Source: Spirochaetales bacterium | GTDB taxonomy: Bacteria; Spirochaetota; Spirochaetia; DSM-2461 | DNA: 64,000 nucleotides | NCBI GenBank assembly: GCA_016936555.1 | Contig: JAFGXR010000023.1 | Location: 1 to 64,000 of the forward strand | Direction of reading: 5' to 3' | In this document: one piece after another, positions 25,245 through 34,642 of the stretch | How the letters are laid out: every line of letters starts with the position of its first letter | Position numbering within the stretch: the first letter of the stretch is position 1 | Notes under the pieces: model-generated | Told to the model about the DNA's origin: nothing | The model's database searches: none | What the model saw: only the letters and a program-made list of their open reading frames with translations | Position numbers and translations under genes: made by a program

Positions 25245-26441
25245 TCAACCAAGCATATCTGTCCCGTTTTCAATTGCGGGCGTGCCGAAAAAAGCCGCCA
25301 GGCTCTGAGCCGCATCAGCAAAAGTTTCTCTGATTCCGAGATTGACAGCATCCCTGTTTTTTCCATAAACAAGTAGAGGAATATGCTCTCTTGTATGATC
25401 AGTCCCTTTATAGGCGGGATCGCAGCCGTGATCAGCTGTTATGATGAGAAGATCCTCCTCATCCATCCGGCGCATCAGCCCGTCCAGCCTGTCATCGATG
25501 GCCGATACGGCATTGCAATATCCCAATGGATCTCTGCGGTGTCCGTATACCATATCCGTATCAACGAGGTTTACAAAGAGGAACTGATCTTTTTCCGGTC
25601 TGGTAGCAAAAATTTCTTCCGTTCTGGCCAGACAGGCCGGGTTTCCCGCATCGTGATAACTGACATCGATACCCTGCTCATCAAATATTGAACCGATTTT
25701 CCCCACAGCGACGGTCTCCACTCCGTTTTTTCTCAGATGATCCAGAATGGTGTCACCGGGAAGAGCGATACTGTAGTCATGACGGTCTTTCGTCCGGAAA
25801 AACTCACCGGGCTTGCCATCGAAAGGCCTCGCTATGACACGGCCCACATAGTATTCATCACAGAGTTTTCTGGCGATTTCGCACATCTCGTAAAGTTTGT
25901 CTATTTTATAGATATCGTTGTGAGCGGCTATCTGAAAGACCGAGTCTCCTGATGTATAGATAATCGGGAATCCCGTTTTCAAGTGTTCTTCACCCAGTTC
26001 GGCAATGATTTCCGTCCCTGACGCGGCTTTATTTCCCAGTACACCTTTACATCCTGCTTTTTGAATGAAATCGGCTACCAGTTTTTCAGGAAACGAAGGA
26101 AACGCGGAGGGGAAAACGGTAAAGGATTTCTCCAGCTGCAGTCCCGCCAGCTCCCAGTGTCCTGTCGTTGTATCCTTTCCCGGTGAGACTTCTTTCATAA
26201 CGCCCCAGGAAGCTACGGGCTTTTCTACAGGTTCACAGCCCGGTAGAGTGTTGCCGAGTAGAACCGAACTGTTTCCCAGTCCCATTTTTCTCAAAACCGG
26301 CCACTTGGGCCCCGGCACATGTTCACATATATGAAGAGCGGTGTTCGCTCCTTTATCACCGAAATCTCCGGCATCGGGAAGTTCGCCGATTCCGAAACTG
26401 TCAATAACAAGAACCGTGGCTCTCTTTGCTTTATCAGACAT
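25245..26441 (-). CDS. deoB: Phosphopentomutase DeoB
   Basis: A 398-residue enzyme of the alkaline-phosphatase superfamily that interconverts (deoxy)ribose 1- and 5-phosphates in nucleoside breakdown and salvage. It has the metal-binding start VLVIDSFGIGELPDAGDFGD, the phospho-acceptor Thr in GKDTTTGHWE, DTDMVYGHRRD, and the C-terminal metal ligands TADHGCDPAYKGTDHTREH. The length matches the family. The ATG at 26441 follows GAGGAAGG; a longer ORF adds only leader. It sits between the nucleoside transporter and the thymidine kinase gene. Confidence 0.95.
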   Translation of the reverse strand: MSDKAKRATVLVIDSFGIGELPDAGDFGDKGANTALHICEHVPGPKWPVLRKMGLGNSSVLLGNTLPGCEPVEKPVASWGVMKEVSPGKDTTTGHWELAGLQLEKSFTVFPSAFPSFPEKLVADFIQKAGCKGVLGNKAASGTEIIAELGEEHLKTGFPIIYTSGDSVFQIAAHNDIYKIDKLYEMCEIARKLCDEYYVGRVIARPFDGKPGEFFRTKDRHDYSIALPGDTILDHLRKNGVETVAVGKIGSIFDEQGIDVSYHDAGNPACLARTEEIFATRPEKDQFLFVNLVDTDMVYGHRRDPLGYCNAVSAIDDRLDGLMRRMDEEDLLIITADHGCDPAYKGTDHTREHIPLLVYGKNRDAVNLGIRETFADAAQSLAAFFGTPAIENGTDMLG

Positions 26442-26461
26442 AATTACCTTCCTCTTAAAAT

Positions 26462-26491
26462 AATATAGGACAGAAGGCATGGGATCGACAA
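26462..26491 (-). promoter_or_regulatory. Promoter of deoB
   Basis: Minus-strand TTGTCG (26486-26491) and TATATT (26462-26467) at 18 bp, about 20 nt before the ATG. The palindrome ACAAAT-A-ATTTGT (26488-26500) covers the -35, and a second pair, GTTGA/TCAAC, lies just upstream, so repressor control is likely. Confidence 0.45.
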
Positions 26492-26544
26492 ATAATTTGT
26501 TATCCTGTTGACTGCATCAACCCGTATCTCCGGGCTGAAGCTTC

Positions 26545-27678
26545 TTATTTCTCCAGATCCAGATACCTTCTATTGTCTGATAATCTTACCATTAAGTATT
26601 TTCTGTCAAGATCCAAAGTATCCGTAATATTCCTAAAAAGCCCTTCCGCTATCAGATTGTGTTCCGCATAGAGATAAATCAGGGCTTTTTCAGCGATATA
26701 AGGAACTTTCAGAGAATTGAGATTCATAGACCGCATATCAAAAGTGCCGGATACCGGTTCGGAAATATTTCTGTATAGTTCCGATTTTTCGATATTGTTT
26801 TTCAGCTTATCAAGTTCCGCAATAAGTAGCTCGGGGTTTCCCGAGGCAGCCATCTCTCCAAGAGGCTTAAGGGTAAAAAAGGTATATTCCTTGCCGGGAA
26901 GATAGTGGTGCTCGTCACAACGGGTGCAGTAATCCGGTTCACCTGAATCGCGCTTCTCAACATCCCCTCCGATTATAATGAGGGGATCGAAGTAGAGCGC
27001 AGGGCATTCCACACCGCCGACAGTGTAATATCTATAGGTATAAAAGGAATCGCGGATACAGTCCGGATGATCGCAATAGGCCGTCAGGGGAAAGACATCC
27101 GTCGCGGTCTCCAGAAGCAGAGCCGCTGTGGGATTAAAAATCTCTTTCCGGAAATTCAAAACAAGAGTGGGATATATGAAGATCAACCCTTTTCTCTCCG
27201 ATGCGTATTTGATCACATAGGCAAGCCTTTCATCGTAAAAGGAAGCCTCATCGATAATCCAGGTTCCCACATGGGGATGGTCTTCGATAAGTTTTTCCAG
27301 ATCGAAAGAGTTCTTGATGAAGGCGATATTGGAACCGCATCGTTCGTAACCGCCGCGGTACCCGAGGGCATCACCGGGATACTCGCTGAATCGCTGCTGA
27401 TCCAGGATGGAACGGACGAAAAAAACATTTCTTCTGTCAGCGCCGTCAGAGGTTGTCAGTTCCGACAGAGAACCGGATTTCTTCAATACAACGCGGGAAT
27501 CACGCCAGACCCGGGCGCTGTACTCCGTTTTACCGGAGCCCATGGGACCGATGACAAGTATTCTTCTCCCCGGTCTGGTAAAATCAAAATGATTGAAAGA
27601 ATGATGTACAGATACAGAGGGAAACCCCAGACTCTTAAGAAAGTTATCGGTGTCTCGGTTCTGCTTGATCTCAGCCAA
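26545..27678 (-). CDS. Extended thymidine kinase (type II, TK1-like)
   Basis: A 377-residue protein containing a TK1-type thymidine kinase core. It has P-loop GPMGSGKTEYS near residue 45, the Walker B-like DEASFYD in the place of DEAQFF, and a zinc site made of AYCDHPDC and YCTRCDEHH. The lasso loop reads IIIGGDVEKRDSGEPDY. Normal type II kinases have about 190-230 residues; here about 30 extra residues lie before the P-loop and about 110 after the zinc site, the latter helical and unassigned. It would phosphorylate thymidine or deoxyuridine. The start is TTG with GGAG 9 nt upstream. It is divergent from the adenosine deaminase gene. Confidence 0.8.
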   Translation of the reverse strand: MAEIKQNRDTDNFLKSLGFPSVSVHHSFNHFDFTRPGRRILVIGPMGSGKTEYSARVWRDSRVVLKKSGSLSELTTSDGADRRNVFFVRSILDQQRFSEYPGDALGYRGGYERCGSNIAFIKNSFDLEKLIEDHPHVGTWIIDEASFYDERLAYVIKYASERKGLIFIYPTLVLNFRKEIFNPTAALLLETATDVFPLTAYCDHPDCIRDSFYTYRYYTVGGVECPALYFDPLIIIGGDVEKRDSGEPDYCTRCDEHHYLPGKEYTFFTLKPLGEMAASGNPELLIAELDKLKNNIEKSELYRNISEPVSGTFDMRSMNLNSLKVPYIAEKALIYLYAEHNLIAEGLFRNITDTLDLDRKYLMVRLSDNRRYLDLEK

Positions 27679-27761
27679 TGTTAATTCTCCGGAATGTGGT
27701 AAAGGTAACGGTCATTATCAGCCCTTACCCTGTTTTTTTCAATGGCAAAAATTTGCCTTGA

Positions 27762-28868
27762 ATGAAAAAAGACGATATCATATCCAGTATGATAACAAAG
27801 GAAATAATCAAAAGATTGCCCAAGGTGGAACTGCACCACCATCTGGACGGAGCCGTAAGACCGTCCACTATTATCGAGCTGGCCCGAAAATATAATATAG
27901 ATATTCCGGAGAACGAACCGGAAAAACTGGCCGACTGGTTTCACAGGGGGGCCGACCGTAAAAACCTGGCTCTCTATCTCGAGGGATTCGATGTCGTCCT
28001 CAAAGTCATGCAGACCGAGGAAGCCCTGATAAGAATAGCCAGAGAGAATCTCGAAGATCTGGCAGAGCACAATGTAGCCTATGCGGAAATCCGTTTTGCA
28101 CCGGAACTCTGCGTCGACGGAGGTCTGAACCTGGAGTCGGTTGTTGAAGCCGTCTTGTCGGGACTTAAAGAGGGAAAAGAAAAAACGGGGGTTTCCTTCG
28201 GACTGATCCTCTGCGCCATGCGGGACCGGCAGAATTCGCTGGAAATTGCCGAACTGGCTGTTTCCTTCCGGACCAAAGGAGTGGTCGGCTTCGATATTGC
28301 CGGAGATGAACACGGCCATCCGCCGAAAAAACACCTGGAAGCTTTTCACTACATCCAGAACCGGAATTTCAATATCACCATTCATGCGGGAGAGGCTTTC
28401 GGTGTAGAATCCATCTGGCAGAGCATTCAGGTTTGCGGCGCCCACAGAATCGGCCACGGAACGAGACTTCTCGAAGATATGTCCATCAAAGGCACCCATA
28501 TCGAGAGAATGGGAACCTTATCCCATTTTATCAGGGACAGAAGGATTCCTCTGGAAGTCTGCCTCTCTTCCAATGTACAGACCGGAGCCGCCGAATCGAT
28601 CGACGACCACCCCTTTATTATTTTCTACAGGAATAATTTCCGTGTTCTGCTCTGTTCGGATAACCCCCTCATGAGCAATACCAATATAACCAACGAGCAT
28701 ATAATTGCTGCGGAACACTACCATCTGGGTATTAATGATTTTGAAAAACTGACCATAAACGCCATGAAATCGGCCTTCGCCCATTACGATGAAAGAGTGC
28801 GTATCATATATGATATATTAAAACCGGGTTTTAAAAGGATCAAGGAAGAGATCCACCATAACGATTAA
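27762..28868 (+). CDS. add: Adenosine deaminase
   Basis: A 368-residue metal-dependent deaminase (adenosine to inosine). Zinc and catalytic motifs: KVELHHHLDGA near 22-32, the second-half HAGE near 210 with catalytic Glu, HRIGHGT near 230, and CSDNP near 298. The last motif has Asn where animal and E. coli enzymes have Asp (TDDP), as in the DN-type bacterial subgroup. Fits the adjacent nucleoside uptake and salvage genes. No clear SD precedes 27762; a second Met lies nine codons in. It ends at a terminator. Confidence 0.92.
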   Translation: MKKDDIISSMITKEIIKRLPKVELHHHLDGAVRPSTIIELARKYNIDIPENEPEKLADWFHRGADRKNLALYLEGFDVVLKVMQTEEALIRIARENLEDLAEHNVAYAEIRFAPELCVDGGLNLESVVEAVLSGLKEGKEKTGVSFGLILCAMRDRQNSLEIAELAVSFRTKGVVGFDIAGDEHGHPPKKHLEAFHYIQNRNFNITIHAGEAFGVESIWQSIQVCGAHRIGHGTRLLEDMSIKGTHIERMGTLSHFIRDRRIPLEVCLSSNVQTGAAESIDDHPFIIFYRNNFRVLLCSDNPLMSNTNITNEHIIAAEHYHLGINDFEKLTINAMKSAFAHYDERVRIIYDILKPGFKRIKEEIHHND

Positions 28869-28885
28869 AAGCACCGTATCGATTA

Positions 28886-28911
28886 AAAGACTGCTCAGGC
28901 GGTCTTTTTTT
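28886..28911 (+). terminator. Terminator of the adenosine deaminase gene
   Basis: AAAGACTGC (28886-28894) pairs with GCGGTCTTT (28899-28907) around TCAG, with one G-T pair, followed by T's. It starts 18 nt after the stop codon. Confidence 0.85.
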
Positions 28912-29001
28912 ATAGAAGTAAAATGCTTTTTACTATCAACGATTTTGATATAAAGCCGAAAATTATGGTGAATTACTGTAAATTTTTTGAAGGATTGGAA
29001 G

Positions 29002-31515
29002 ATGAAATATTTCAAACTGCTTCTGGCACCGGCAATTTTACTACTGGCCTTGAGTTCCTGCGCCTCCAAACCGGAACCTGTTCCCGAAGAACCGCAGGTA
29101 GTTGAGGAACAGGGTCCGGTTGAACCCCTTCTCCACAGCCTTATTGCTGAAAACAACACAAGAGAACTTTCTGATATGTTCAATATGGACCTCGATGTCA
29201 ATGAAAAAGACTCATCGGGCAGAACAGCTCTTCATATTGCCGCCATGAAAGGCAACATTCAGATGATCGACCGCCTTCTCTTATACGGAGCGGAAATAAA
29301 CACGCAGGATAATGAAGGGAAATCGCCTCTCATATTGGCTCTTGAGAACATTCAATACAGTGCAGCCGGCATCCTCGTTGATAAAGGTGCTGATATTTTC
29401 ATTCAGGATAAAAACGGGAAGACCCCTGTTGATCACGCCATGGTCAAAGGGATTTCCGCCATTCAGCAACTTGTCCGCAAAGACAATATAGATAAACTCG
29501 CCCCCTCCGGGAACGGACTGATTCACAGGGCCTCCGCCGATGGCATGAAGAGCCTTGTCGATTTCCTTATCGAACAGGGAGCCGATGTCAATTTGCGGAA
29601 CAGCGAAGGCATGCTGGCCCTTGACCTCTCTCTCGAAGAGAAAACCGATCTGAACTATGCGGAAATTTCCGCGGCACTGATAAGAGCCGGTTCGCAGAAG
29701 AGTGCCAAAACTGATTTCAACTATCTCTACACAGTCTTTCAACTGGGAGATTTCAATGTACGGGACGAATATGGAAAAACTCCTCTCCACAAAGCGGCGG
29801 AGCTGGGTCATGAAGGTTTCGTCAAATACTTTCTGAACAACGACGCGGACCTGGATGCACGGGACAAACCGGGGAACACACCGCTTCATGAGGCGGTCCG
29901 CAGCGGCTATATCAATATCGTCAAAGCCCTTCTCGAAAGCGGTGCCGATGTGAACGCTGAAGATTTCAATGAAAACACACCTCTTCACGTTTCGCTTTCC
30001 GTTGAAAAGAACAGCGAGATAGCGCAGCTGCTTATTGCGGAAGGAGCCGATGTCAACGCGAAGAACAGCTTTGGAAACACTCCTCTTCACCTTACAGTCT
30101 CTCTCCAGGAATCGAAGGATATGGCTGAAATTCTGATAAACAGCGGAGCTTTTATCGACTCCCGCAACAAGACAGGAAACACGCCCCTGATGCTGGCCGT
30201 CGATAAAGAACACAGGGAAATAGCCACACTGCTCCTGTCCAAGGGAGCCGATATCTATGCTGTTAACATCAACCAGAAAACACCGGTTCAGCTGGCTCTG
30301 GATAAGGGCGCTGAAGTTATTAAGTGGTTAATTACAGCTTCCAATATCAATAAAAGCGATAACAGCGGTAATACGATTCTCCATATGGCGGTTCTTCTGG
30401 GTAAAGAGAGCGCGATTATCGATCAGCTCCTCTCAATCGGATCCATTCCGGATATCAGAAACATGCAGGGCAATACTCCTCTACACGAAGCCGTAATTTT
30501 GAGGGACGGAGAAATCGCGTCGACGCTCCTGGCAGCCGGCTCCTCCCTCTTTATCACAAATAACGCCGGAGAATCCCCTCTGCTGCTTTCTTTTAAAAAC
30601 GGACCGGAATTTATCCGGGAGATTCTGACATCGTCCTACATCAATGTAACAGATGCGATGAAAAACACACCGCTGTTCTATGCTGTCAACTGGAGCACTC
30701 CCGATATGGTCCAGCTACTGATTACCTTAGGAGCCCAGGTGAATATCCGGAATATGAACGGGTCGACACCTCTCCACGAAGTCGTCAGGTCCGGATCTAT
30801 GGAGAGTGCTGAGATACTGATTCAAAACGGGGCTGATATGTCCGCGACAGACGCAGCCGGCAATACGCCCCTTCATGAAGTTGTCTTCTGGGACGCTCTG
30901 GATGTGGGTAATCTCCTTATAACAAAAGAAGCCGACATCGATGCGAAAAACAATGCCGGAAGAACTGCCATGCTGGAAGCCGTCAATATGGGACGTGAAT
31001 CTGTTGTTAAGTTTTTCCTGGACCGCGGAGCGGATATCAATGCGGCAGACAACTCGGGCAAAACAGCACTCTTCGATGCCTCCATATCAGGATACTACGA
31101 TATCGTCGTGCTTCTTCTCGACAACAGAGCTTCACTTTCCCGACGCGATGAAAAGGGAAATACGGTACTCCATGTATCGCTTATTTCGGGAAACAGAGAG
31201 ATTACCGAAATGCTGATCAACCGGAACAGTGACATATTTGCCTTGAACCGGAAGGGCGAATCCCCACTGTCCCTAGCTCTGAGCCGCGGAGTAGAAACCC
31301 TGAAATGGTTTCTAACGGACAACAACATAAACTCGGTCAATAATGACGGCATGACACCCCTTCACTACGCAGTGAAAAACCGTTCGGGAAGAGATGTCAT
31401 TTCCCTGCTGATAGATAAAGGAGCTCAGAAAGACGCCAGGAACTCCTCGGGATTGACACCGCTGGAATACGCCAAAGAGGAAAACTACCCCGAAGTATGG
31501 GATCTTCTCCGATAA
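29002..31515 (+). CDS. Ankyrin-repeat lipoprotein
   Basis: An 837-residue lipoprotein. The signal peptide ends in a lipobox, LLALSSCASK (Cys near 20), followed by a Pro/Glu linker. From about residue 45 to the end come roughly twenty or more ankyrin repeats of 33 residues with the usual consensus (for example NTPLHEAVRSGYINIVKALL). Every few repeats one is degenerate and ends in a short helical variant (TLKWFLTDNNINSVNNDG, EVIKWLITASNINKSDNSG), giving a higher-order pattern of about five to six repeats. Such proteins bind other proteins. AGGA supports the ATG at 29002. It is monocistronic between terminators. Confidence 0.9.
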   Translation: MKYFKLLLAPAILLLALSSCASKPEPVPEEPQVVEEQGPVEPLLHSLIAENNTRELSDMFNMDLDVNEKDSSGRTALHIAAMKGNIQMIDRLLLYGAEINTQDNEGKSPLILALENIQYSAAGILVDKGADIFIQDKNGKTPVDHAMVKGISAIQQLVRKDNIDKLAPSGNGLIHRASADGMKSLVDFLIEQGADVNLRNSEGMLALDLSLEEKTDLNYAEISAALIRAGSQKSAKTDFNYLYTVFQLGDFNVRDEYGKTPLHKAAELGHEGFVKYFLNNDADLDARDKPGNTPLHEAVRSGYINIVKALLESGADVNAEDFNENTPLHVSLSVEKNSEIAQLLIAEGADVNAKNSFGNTPLHLTVSLQESKDMAEILINSGAFIDSRNKTGNTPLMLAVDKEHREIATLLLSKGADIYAVNINQKTPVQLALDKGAEVIKWLITASNINKSDNSGNTILHMAVLLGKESAIIDQLLSIGSIPDIRNMQGNTPLHEAVILRDGEIASTLLAAGSSLFITNNAGESPLLLSFKNGPEFIREILTSSYINVTDAMKNTPLFYAVNWSTPDMVQLLITLGAQVNIRNMNGSTPLHEVVRSGSMESAEILIQNGADMSATDAAGNTPLHEVVFWDALDVGNLLITKEADIDAKNNAGRTAMLEAVNMGRESVVKFFLDRGADINAADNSGKTALFDASISGYYDIVVLLLDNRASLSRRDEKGNTVLHVSLISGNREITEMLINRNSDIFALNRKGESPLSLALSRGVETLKWFLTDNNINSVNNDGMTPLHYAVKNRSGRDVISLLIDKGAQKDARNSSGLTPLEYAKEENYPEVWDLLR

Positions 31516-31536
31516 TTCCGGATATATAAAAATTGT

Positions 31537-31564
31537 CCCCGGTTTTCCGACCGGGGCTTTTTTT
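31537..31564 (+). terminator. Terminator of the ankyrin lipoprotein gene
   Basis: CCCCGGT (31537-31543) pairs with ACCGGGG (31550-31556), followed by C and seven T, 22 nt after the stop codon. The 200 nt from here to 31761 hold no gene that I can support. Confidence 0.9.
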
Positions 31565-31761
31565 CGGGGACACCGTATCTGCTAAACATCAGCTATCAGC
31601 TCCCTGGCTTGCTTTCATGTCATTAATTGCTTCAATTGACAATAGAGAGTGACAGAGTCTCTGATTTAATTCAGAAAATCAAAATTACTTTTAATAATCG
31701 AAAGCAATTGTTCTCGTGCATTTTCCTAACCCCTGTTTTATATTTAGTTCAGGACGATAAA

Positions 31762-32613
31762 ATGAAAAAAATGCTTATCATTTCATTGATGTTCCTGGTA
31801 ACTACTCTTTATAGTCAAAATGTTCTTAGAATGGGGTTATACCCCATATACGATGCCAAAACCATGATCAGGTTATTTGCCCCTATAGCAAAGCAACTCG
31901 AAGAGGACACCGGATATTCCATCCAGCTACTCTCATCACCCGATAAAATGGAATTCAACACCAAAACCCTGAAGGGGTACTTCGATATTGCCTGGGTCAG
32001 CAATTCCTGCTATATGGAAGCCCGGGAAATAGGATCCATATGCGCTATTGCCAGAGGAACTCCCTCATTCAGAGGGATTGTCATGGTTCGCAAGGACAGA
32101 GGAATCGATAGGATTGAGCAATTGATGGGATTGCAAATCGGAGCCATTGGCCGATACTCTCTCGCAGGTTATCTCTTTCTGAAAAATGATCTCTTCGAGG
32201 CGGGAATCGATATGGACCGGGATTGCATTGTCGAATTCAACCTCAAGCCCGAGGCTATTCCCTTCAGGGTTTACGACAGGATCTACGATGCGGGCGTATT
32301 CAGCGAAGACACTCTTATAGAATCACCACTTTATAACAGCATCAGGAGTGAAATGAAAATCATTCACACTTCCATCCCCATCCCCCCCTTCCCTTTTATT
32401 GTTAAAACAGATATGGATCCGGAACTGGCAAATACGATTCAGAATTCACTAAGCCGGATTTCCGGAGAATCTGAAAAATATCGCGGGATCATGAAAGACC
32501 TCAACCTGGATCGGCTTGTCGCTGTGAATGACTCGGATTATGATGAGTTTATCGATTATTATAAAAAATCTCTCAATAATGAGACAGATAAGATACGGGC
32601 GGATTCCCCGTGA
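31762..32613 (+). CDS. PhnD-like periplasmic binding protein (sensor partner)
   Basis: A 283-residue secreted protein with a cleavable signal (MKKMLIISLMFLVTTLYSQ). The mature part looks like the PhnD/phosphonate-type binding fold: LRMGLYPIYDAKTMIRLFAP at the start, YFDIAWVSNSCYMEA, a MVRKDRGIDRIEQLMGLQIG hinge strand, and IPPFPFIVKTDMDPELANTI. The ATG has AGGA 8 nt upstream; an upstream Met at 31627 lacks support. The stop overlaps the GTG of the following histidine kinase by 4 nt. No permease or ATPase is near, so it probably delivers a ligand signal to the kinase. Confidence 0.8.
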   Translation: MKKMLIISLMFLVTTLYSQNVLRMGLYPIYDAKTMIRLFAPIAKQLEEDTGYSIQLLSSPDKMEFNTKTLKGYFDIAWVSNSCYMEAREIGSICAIARGTPSFRGIVMVRKDRGIDRIEQLMGLQIGAIGRYSLAGYLFLKNDLFEAGIDMDRDCIVEFNLKPEAIPFRVYDRIYDAGVFSEDTLIESPLYNSIRSEMKIIHTSIPIPPFPFIVKTDMDPELANTIQNSLSRISGESEKYRGIMKDLNLDRLVAVNDSDYDEFIDYYKKSLNNETDKIRADSP

Positions 32614-34472
32614 GGATCAGGACTCAGCTTTTCAGCTTTATCACCATACTTGTTCTCTCTCTGATCTCTTCATCGTTTTATCTCTTTTCTTCTGAATATA
32701 GAAATTTTGCGCTGAAAAGACTTGAGGAAGTCGGGCGATACATACTAGAGGATATCGCTTCTGAATCGGTTGATCACCTGTTCTACGAAACTTTCCAGAC
32801 TCTGGGCGATTTGATAAATACGAAAAAGAACCTTCCCGATATAGAGAAAATTATAATTTATGACCGAAACGAAAGAGTTGTTACTGCCAGCGATCCCTCC
32901 CTTATAGGCGAGGAATTGACAGGGTGCTCCGAAGGGATTACCCAGCTGGAAAATGAATTGTGCTTTATTTCGAAAATCGAATACAGCGGCCAGTTTCTTG
33001 GTGTAGTTCAGATTCTGATCAGCAAGGAGAGAATTAACAACGAACTGCTTCGGAGTACCGGAAAATGGATAACACTTCAGTTGATGATACTTGCTGCATA
33101 CCTCATCGTTCTCTTTCTGGCTCTCAACCGCTTTCTCTCCCCGCTCAGAGATATGCAAAAAGTCGCAGAGGCCGTTTCAGATGGGGATTTTTCAGTACAG
33201 GTCAAGGAAAGCCGCTCTCTGGAGCTAAAACGGATCGCCCTTGCCATGAACAATATGAGCCGCGCAGTTCTACTGCGGGAGCAGCAGAATCTCGAATTGA
33301 AAGACTATCTTATTAACATGATCAATTCTATATCCCCTGCCATATTCGGAGTGGACAGGAGCGGGACAATCCATTACTGGAACAGAAAGGTGAATGATTT
33401 CCTGAACCGGGACTTGAGTTGGGATAACGACCTCAAAGGGAAGGTCATATACGCACTTGATCTGAAGTTCGACCTGAACCAAGCTGTCCTTGAACAAGCC
33501 ATAAAATCTGAAGATACGTCCCATTTTGAAAACCTTTATTTTTATGAAGACGAAGAACTTCAATTCGCTGAAATGAAAGTATTCCCTCTTATTTCGGAAA
33601 AACAGAAAGGCGCGGTTCTGCTGATAGAAAATATTAGTGAGAAAAAGAGATACGAGGGAATGATGCTTCAGAATGAAAAGATGCTGACTATCGGCGGAAT
33701 GGCTGCGGGTATGGCCCATGAAATTAACAACCCGCTTTCTGGTATATTGCAGAATACGGAATTGCTCAACCGACGCCTTTTTTCGGTAAATACTCAAAAA
33801 GCCACAATTGCGAAAAACTTCAATATCGATCTGAAAGAAATGGAACAGTTCTGCCATGAATTGAAAGTTCCGACATATATCTCCTATATCATGGAGTCTT
33901 GCCGCAGAATAGGCGAAATCATCAATAATATGTTGAATTTCGCCCGGCATGAAGATTCTGCATTTTCAAAAATTGGAATCCACGAAATCCTGGAACAGAC
34001 TCTCATTCTGGCAAAAAATGATATAAACAGGCCCAAAGCCGTCGATTTCAGGCAGATTGAGATTGAAAAAGAGTTCTGTAATGAGGAACTCGTTCTTTAC
34101 TGTCAGCCACAACAGATCGTTCAGGTTGTGCTCAATCTGTTGAAAAACAGTGCCGAAGCTATGTTCGGCACAGGCAGAACTCCCCGAATCCGCATAATCT
34201 GCCGGAAAGATGATCGCAATGTATATATATCTCTGGAGGACAACGGATCGGGGATTCCCGAAGAGGCGCTGACTAATATTTTCACACCTTTTTTTACGAC
34301 TAAAGCCAAAGGAGAGGGTACGGGTCTGGGTATGTTTATTTCACAAAGGATTATAAAAGAGATCCACAGCGGAGATATTCGAGTCGAATCAGACGGGGCC
34401 AGCTACACACGCTTTACATTGATGCTACCTCTTATCCCCGGAGCCGGAACCTCAGGCTCTGCTGAGCCTTAG
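32610..34472 (+). CDS. Membrane sensor histidine kinase (HAMP-PAS-HisKA)
   Basis: A 620-residue inner-membrane kinase. Two transmembrane helices (about 7-27 and 153-175) flank a periplasmic sensor of some 125 residues. HAMP (about 175-230), PAS (about 235-345), HisKA with phospho-acceptor His near 370 (GMAAGMAHEINNPLSG), and HATPase with NLLKNSAEAM, LEDNGSGIP and GEGTGLGMFIS follow. It is translationally coupled to the PhnD-like protein, the likely ligand sensor. No response regulator is adjacent on this strand, so the output is unassigned. The stop codon lies inside the terminator stem. Confidence 0.9.
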   Translation: MRIRTQLFSFITILVLSLISSSFYLFSSEYRNFALKRLEEVGRYILEDIASESVDHLFYETFQTLGDLINTKKNLPDIEKIIIYDRNERVVTASDPSLIGEELTGCSEGITQLENELCFISKIEYSGQFLGVVQILISKERINNELLRSTGKWITLQLMILAAYLIVLFLALNRFLSPLRDMQKVAEAVSDGDFSVQVKESRSLELKRIALAMNNMSRAVLLREQQNLELKDYLINMINSISPAIFGVDRSGTIHYWNRKVNDFLNRDLSWDNDLKGKVIYALDLKFDLNQAVLEQAIKSEDTSHFENLYFYEDEELQFAEMKVFPLISEKQKGAVLLIENISEKKRYEGMMLQNEKMLTIGGMAAGMAHEINNPLSGILQNTELLNRRLFSVNTQKATIAKNFNIDLKEMEQFCHELKVPTYISYIMESCRRIGEIINNMLNFARHEDSAFSKIGIHEILEQTLILAKNDINRPKAVDFRQIEIEKEFCNEELVLYCQPQQIVQVVLNLLKNSAEAMFGTGRTPRIRIICRKDDRNVYISLEDNGSGIPEEALTNIFTPFFTTKAKGEGTGLGMFISQRIIKEIHSGDIRVESDGASYTRFTLMLPLIPGAGTSGSAEP

Positions 34473-34478
34473 GTTTTT
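34448..34478 (+). terminator. Terminator overlapping the kinase stop codon
   Basis: AACCT-C-AGGCTC (34448-34459) pairs with GAGCCT-T-AGGTT (34464-34475), one mismatch, followed by T's. The TAG stop (34470-34472) lies in the right arm, so the last codons of the kinase are part of the hairpin. Confidence 0.75.
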
Positions 34479-34642
34479 CAACAGGGCGGAAACGCTCTGG
34501 AGGACAACTCTGTTCCACCATGACGAAAGTGCATTTGAACGATTCGGGACTGGAATCATGGTAAGCCTGCAATTTTCAGCCGTACATGAGATAATTTACG
34601 GGATTTTTTCAAGTTTTTATCCATAGGGGAGAAAAATTGAAA
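34479..34642. other. Noncoding gap between convergent genes
   Basis: The stretch lies between convergent genes. It has no ORF, no known RNA motif that I can match, and no clear terminator for the minus-strand regulator. Confidence 0.5.

Noticed and set aside
27681-28499. A 272-codon minus-strand ORF opposite adenosine deaminase
   Set aside because: It runs antisense through a gene with intact catalytic motifs, and its translation has no recognisable domain.
29281-30213. A 310-codon minus-strand ORF opposite the ankyrin lipoprotein
   Set aside because: It is a repeat-driven shadow in the complementary frame of the ankyrin units.
34479-34642. Possible c-di-GMP riboswitch in the gap
   Set aside because: GGAAAC-like bits are present, but the conserved core is not, and no downstream plus-strand gene would be controlled.
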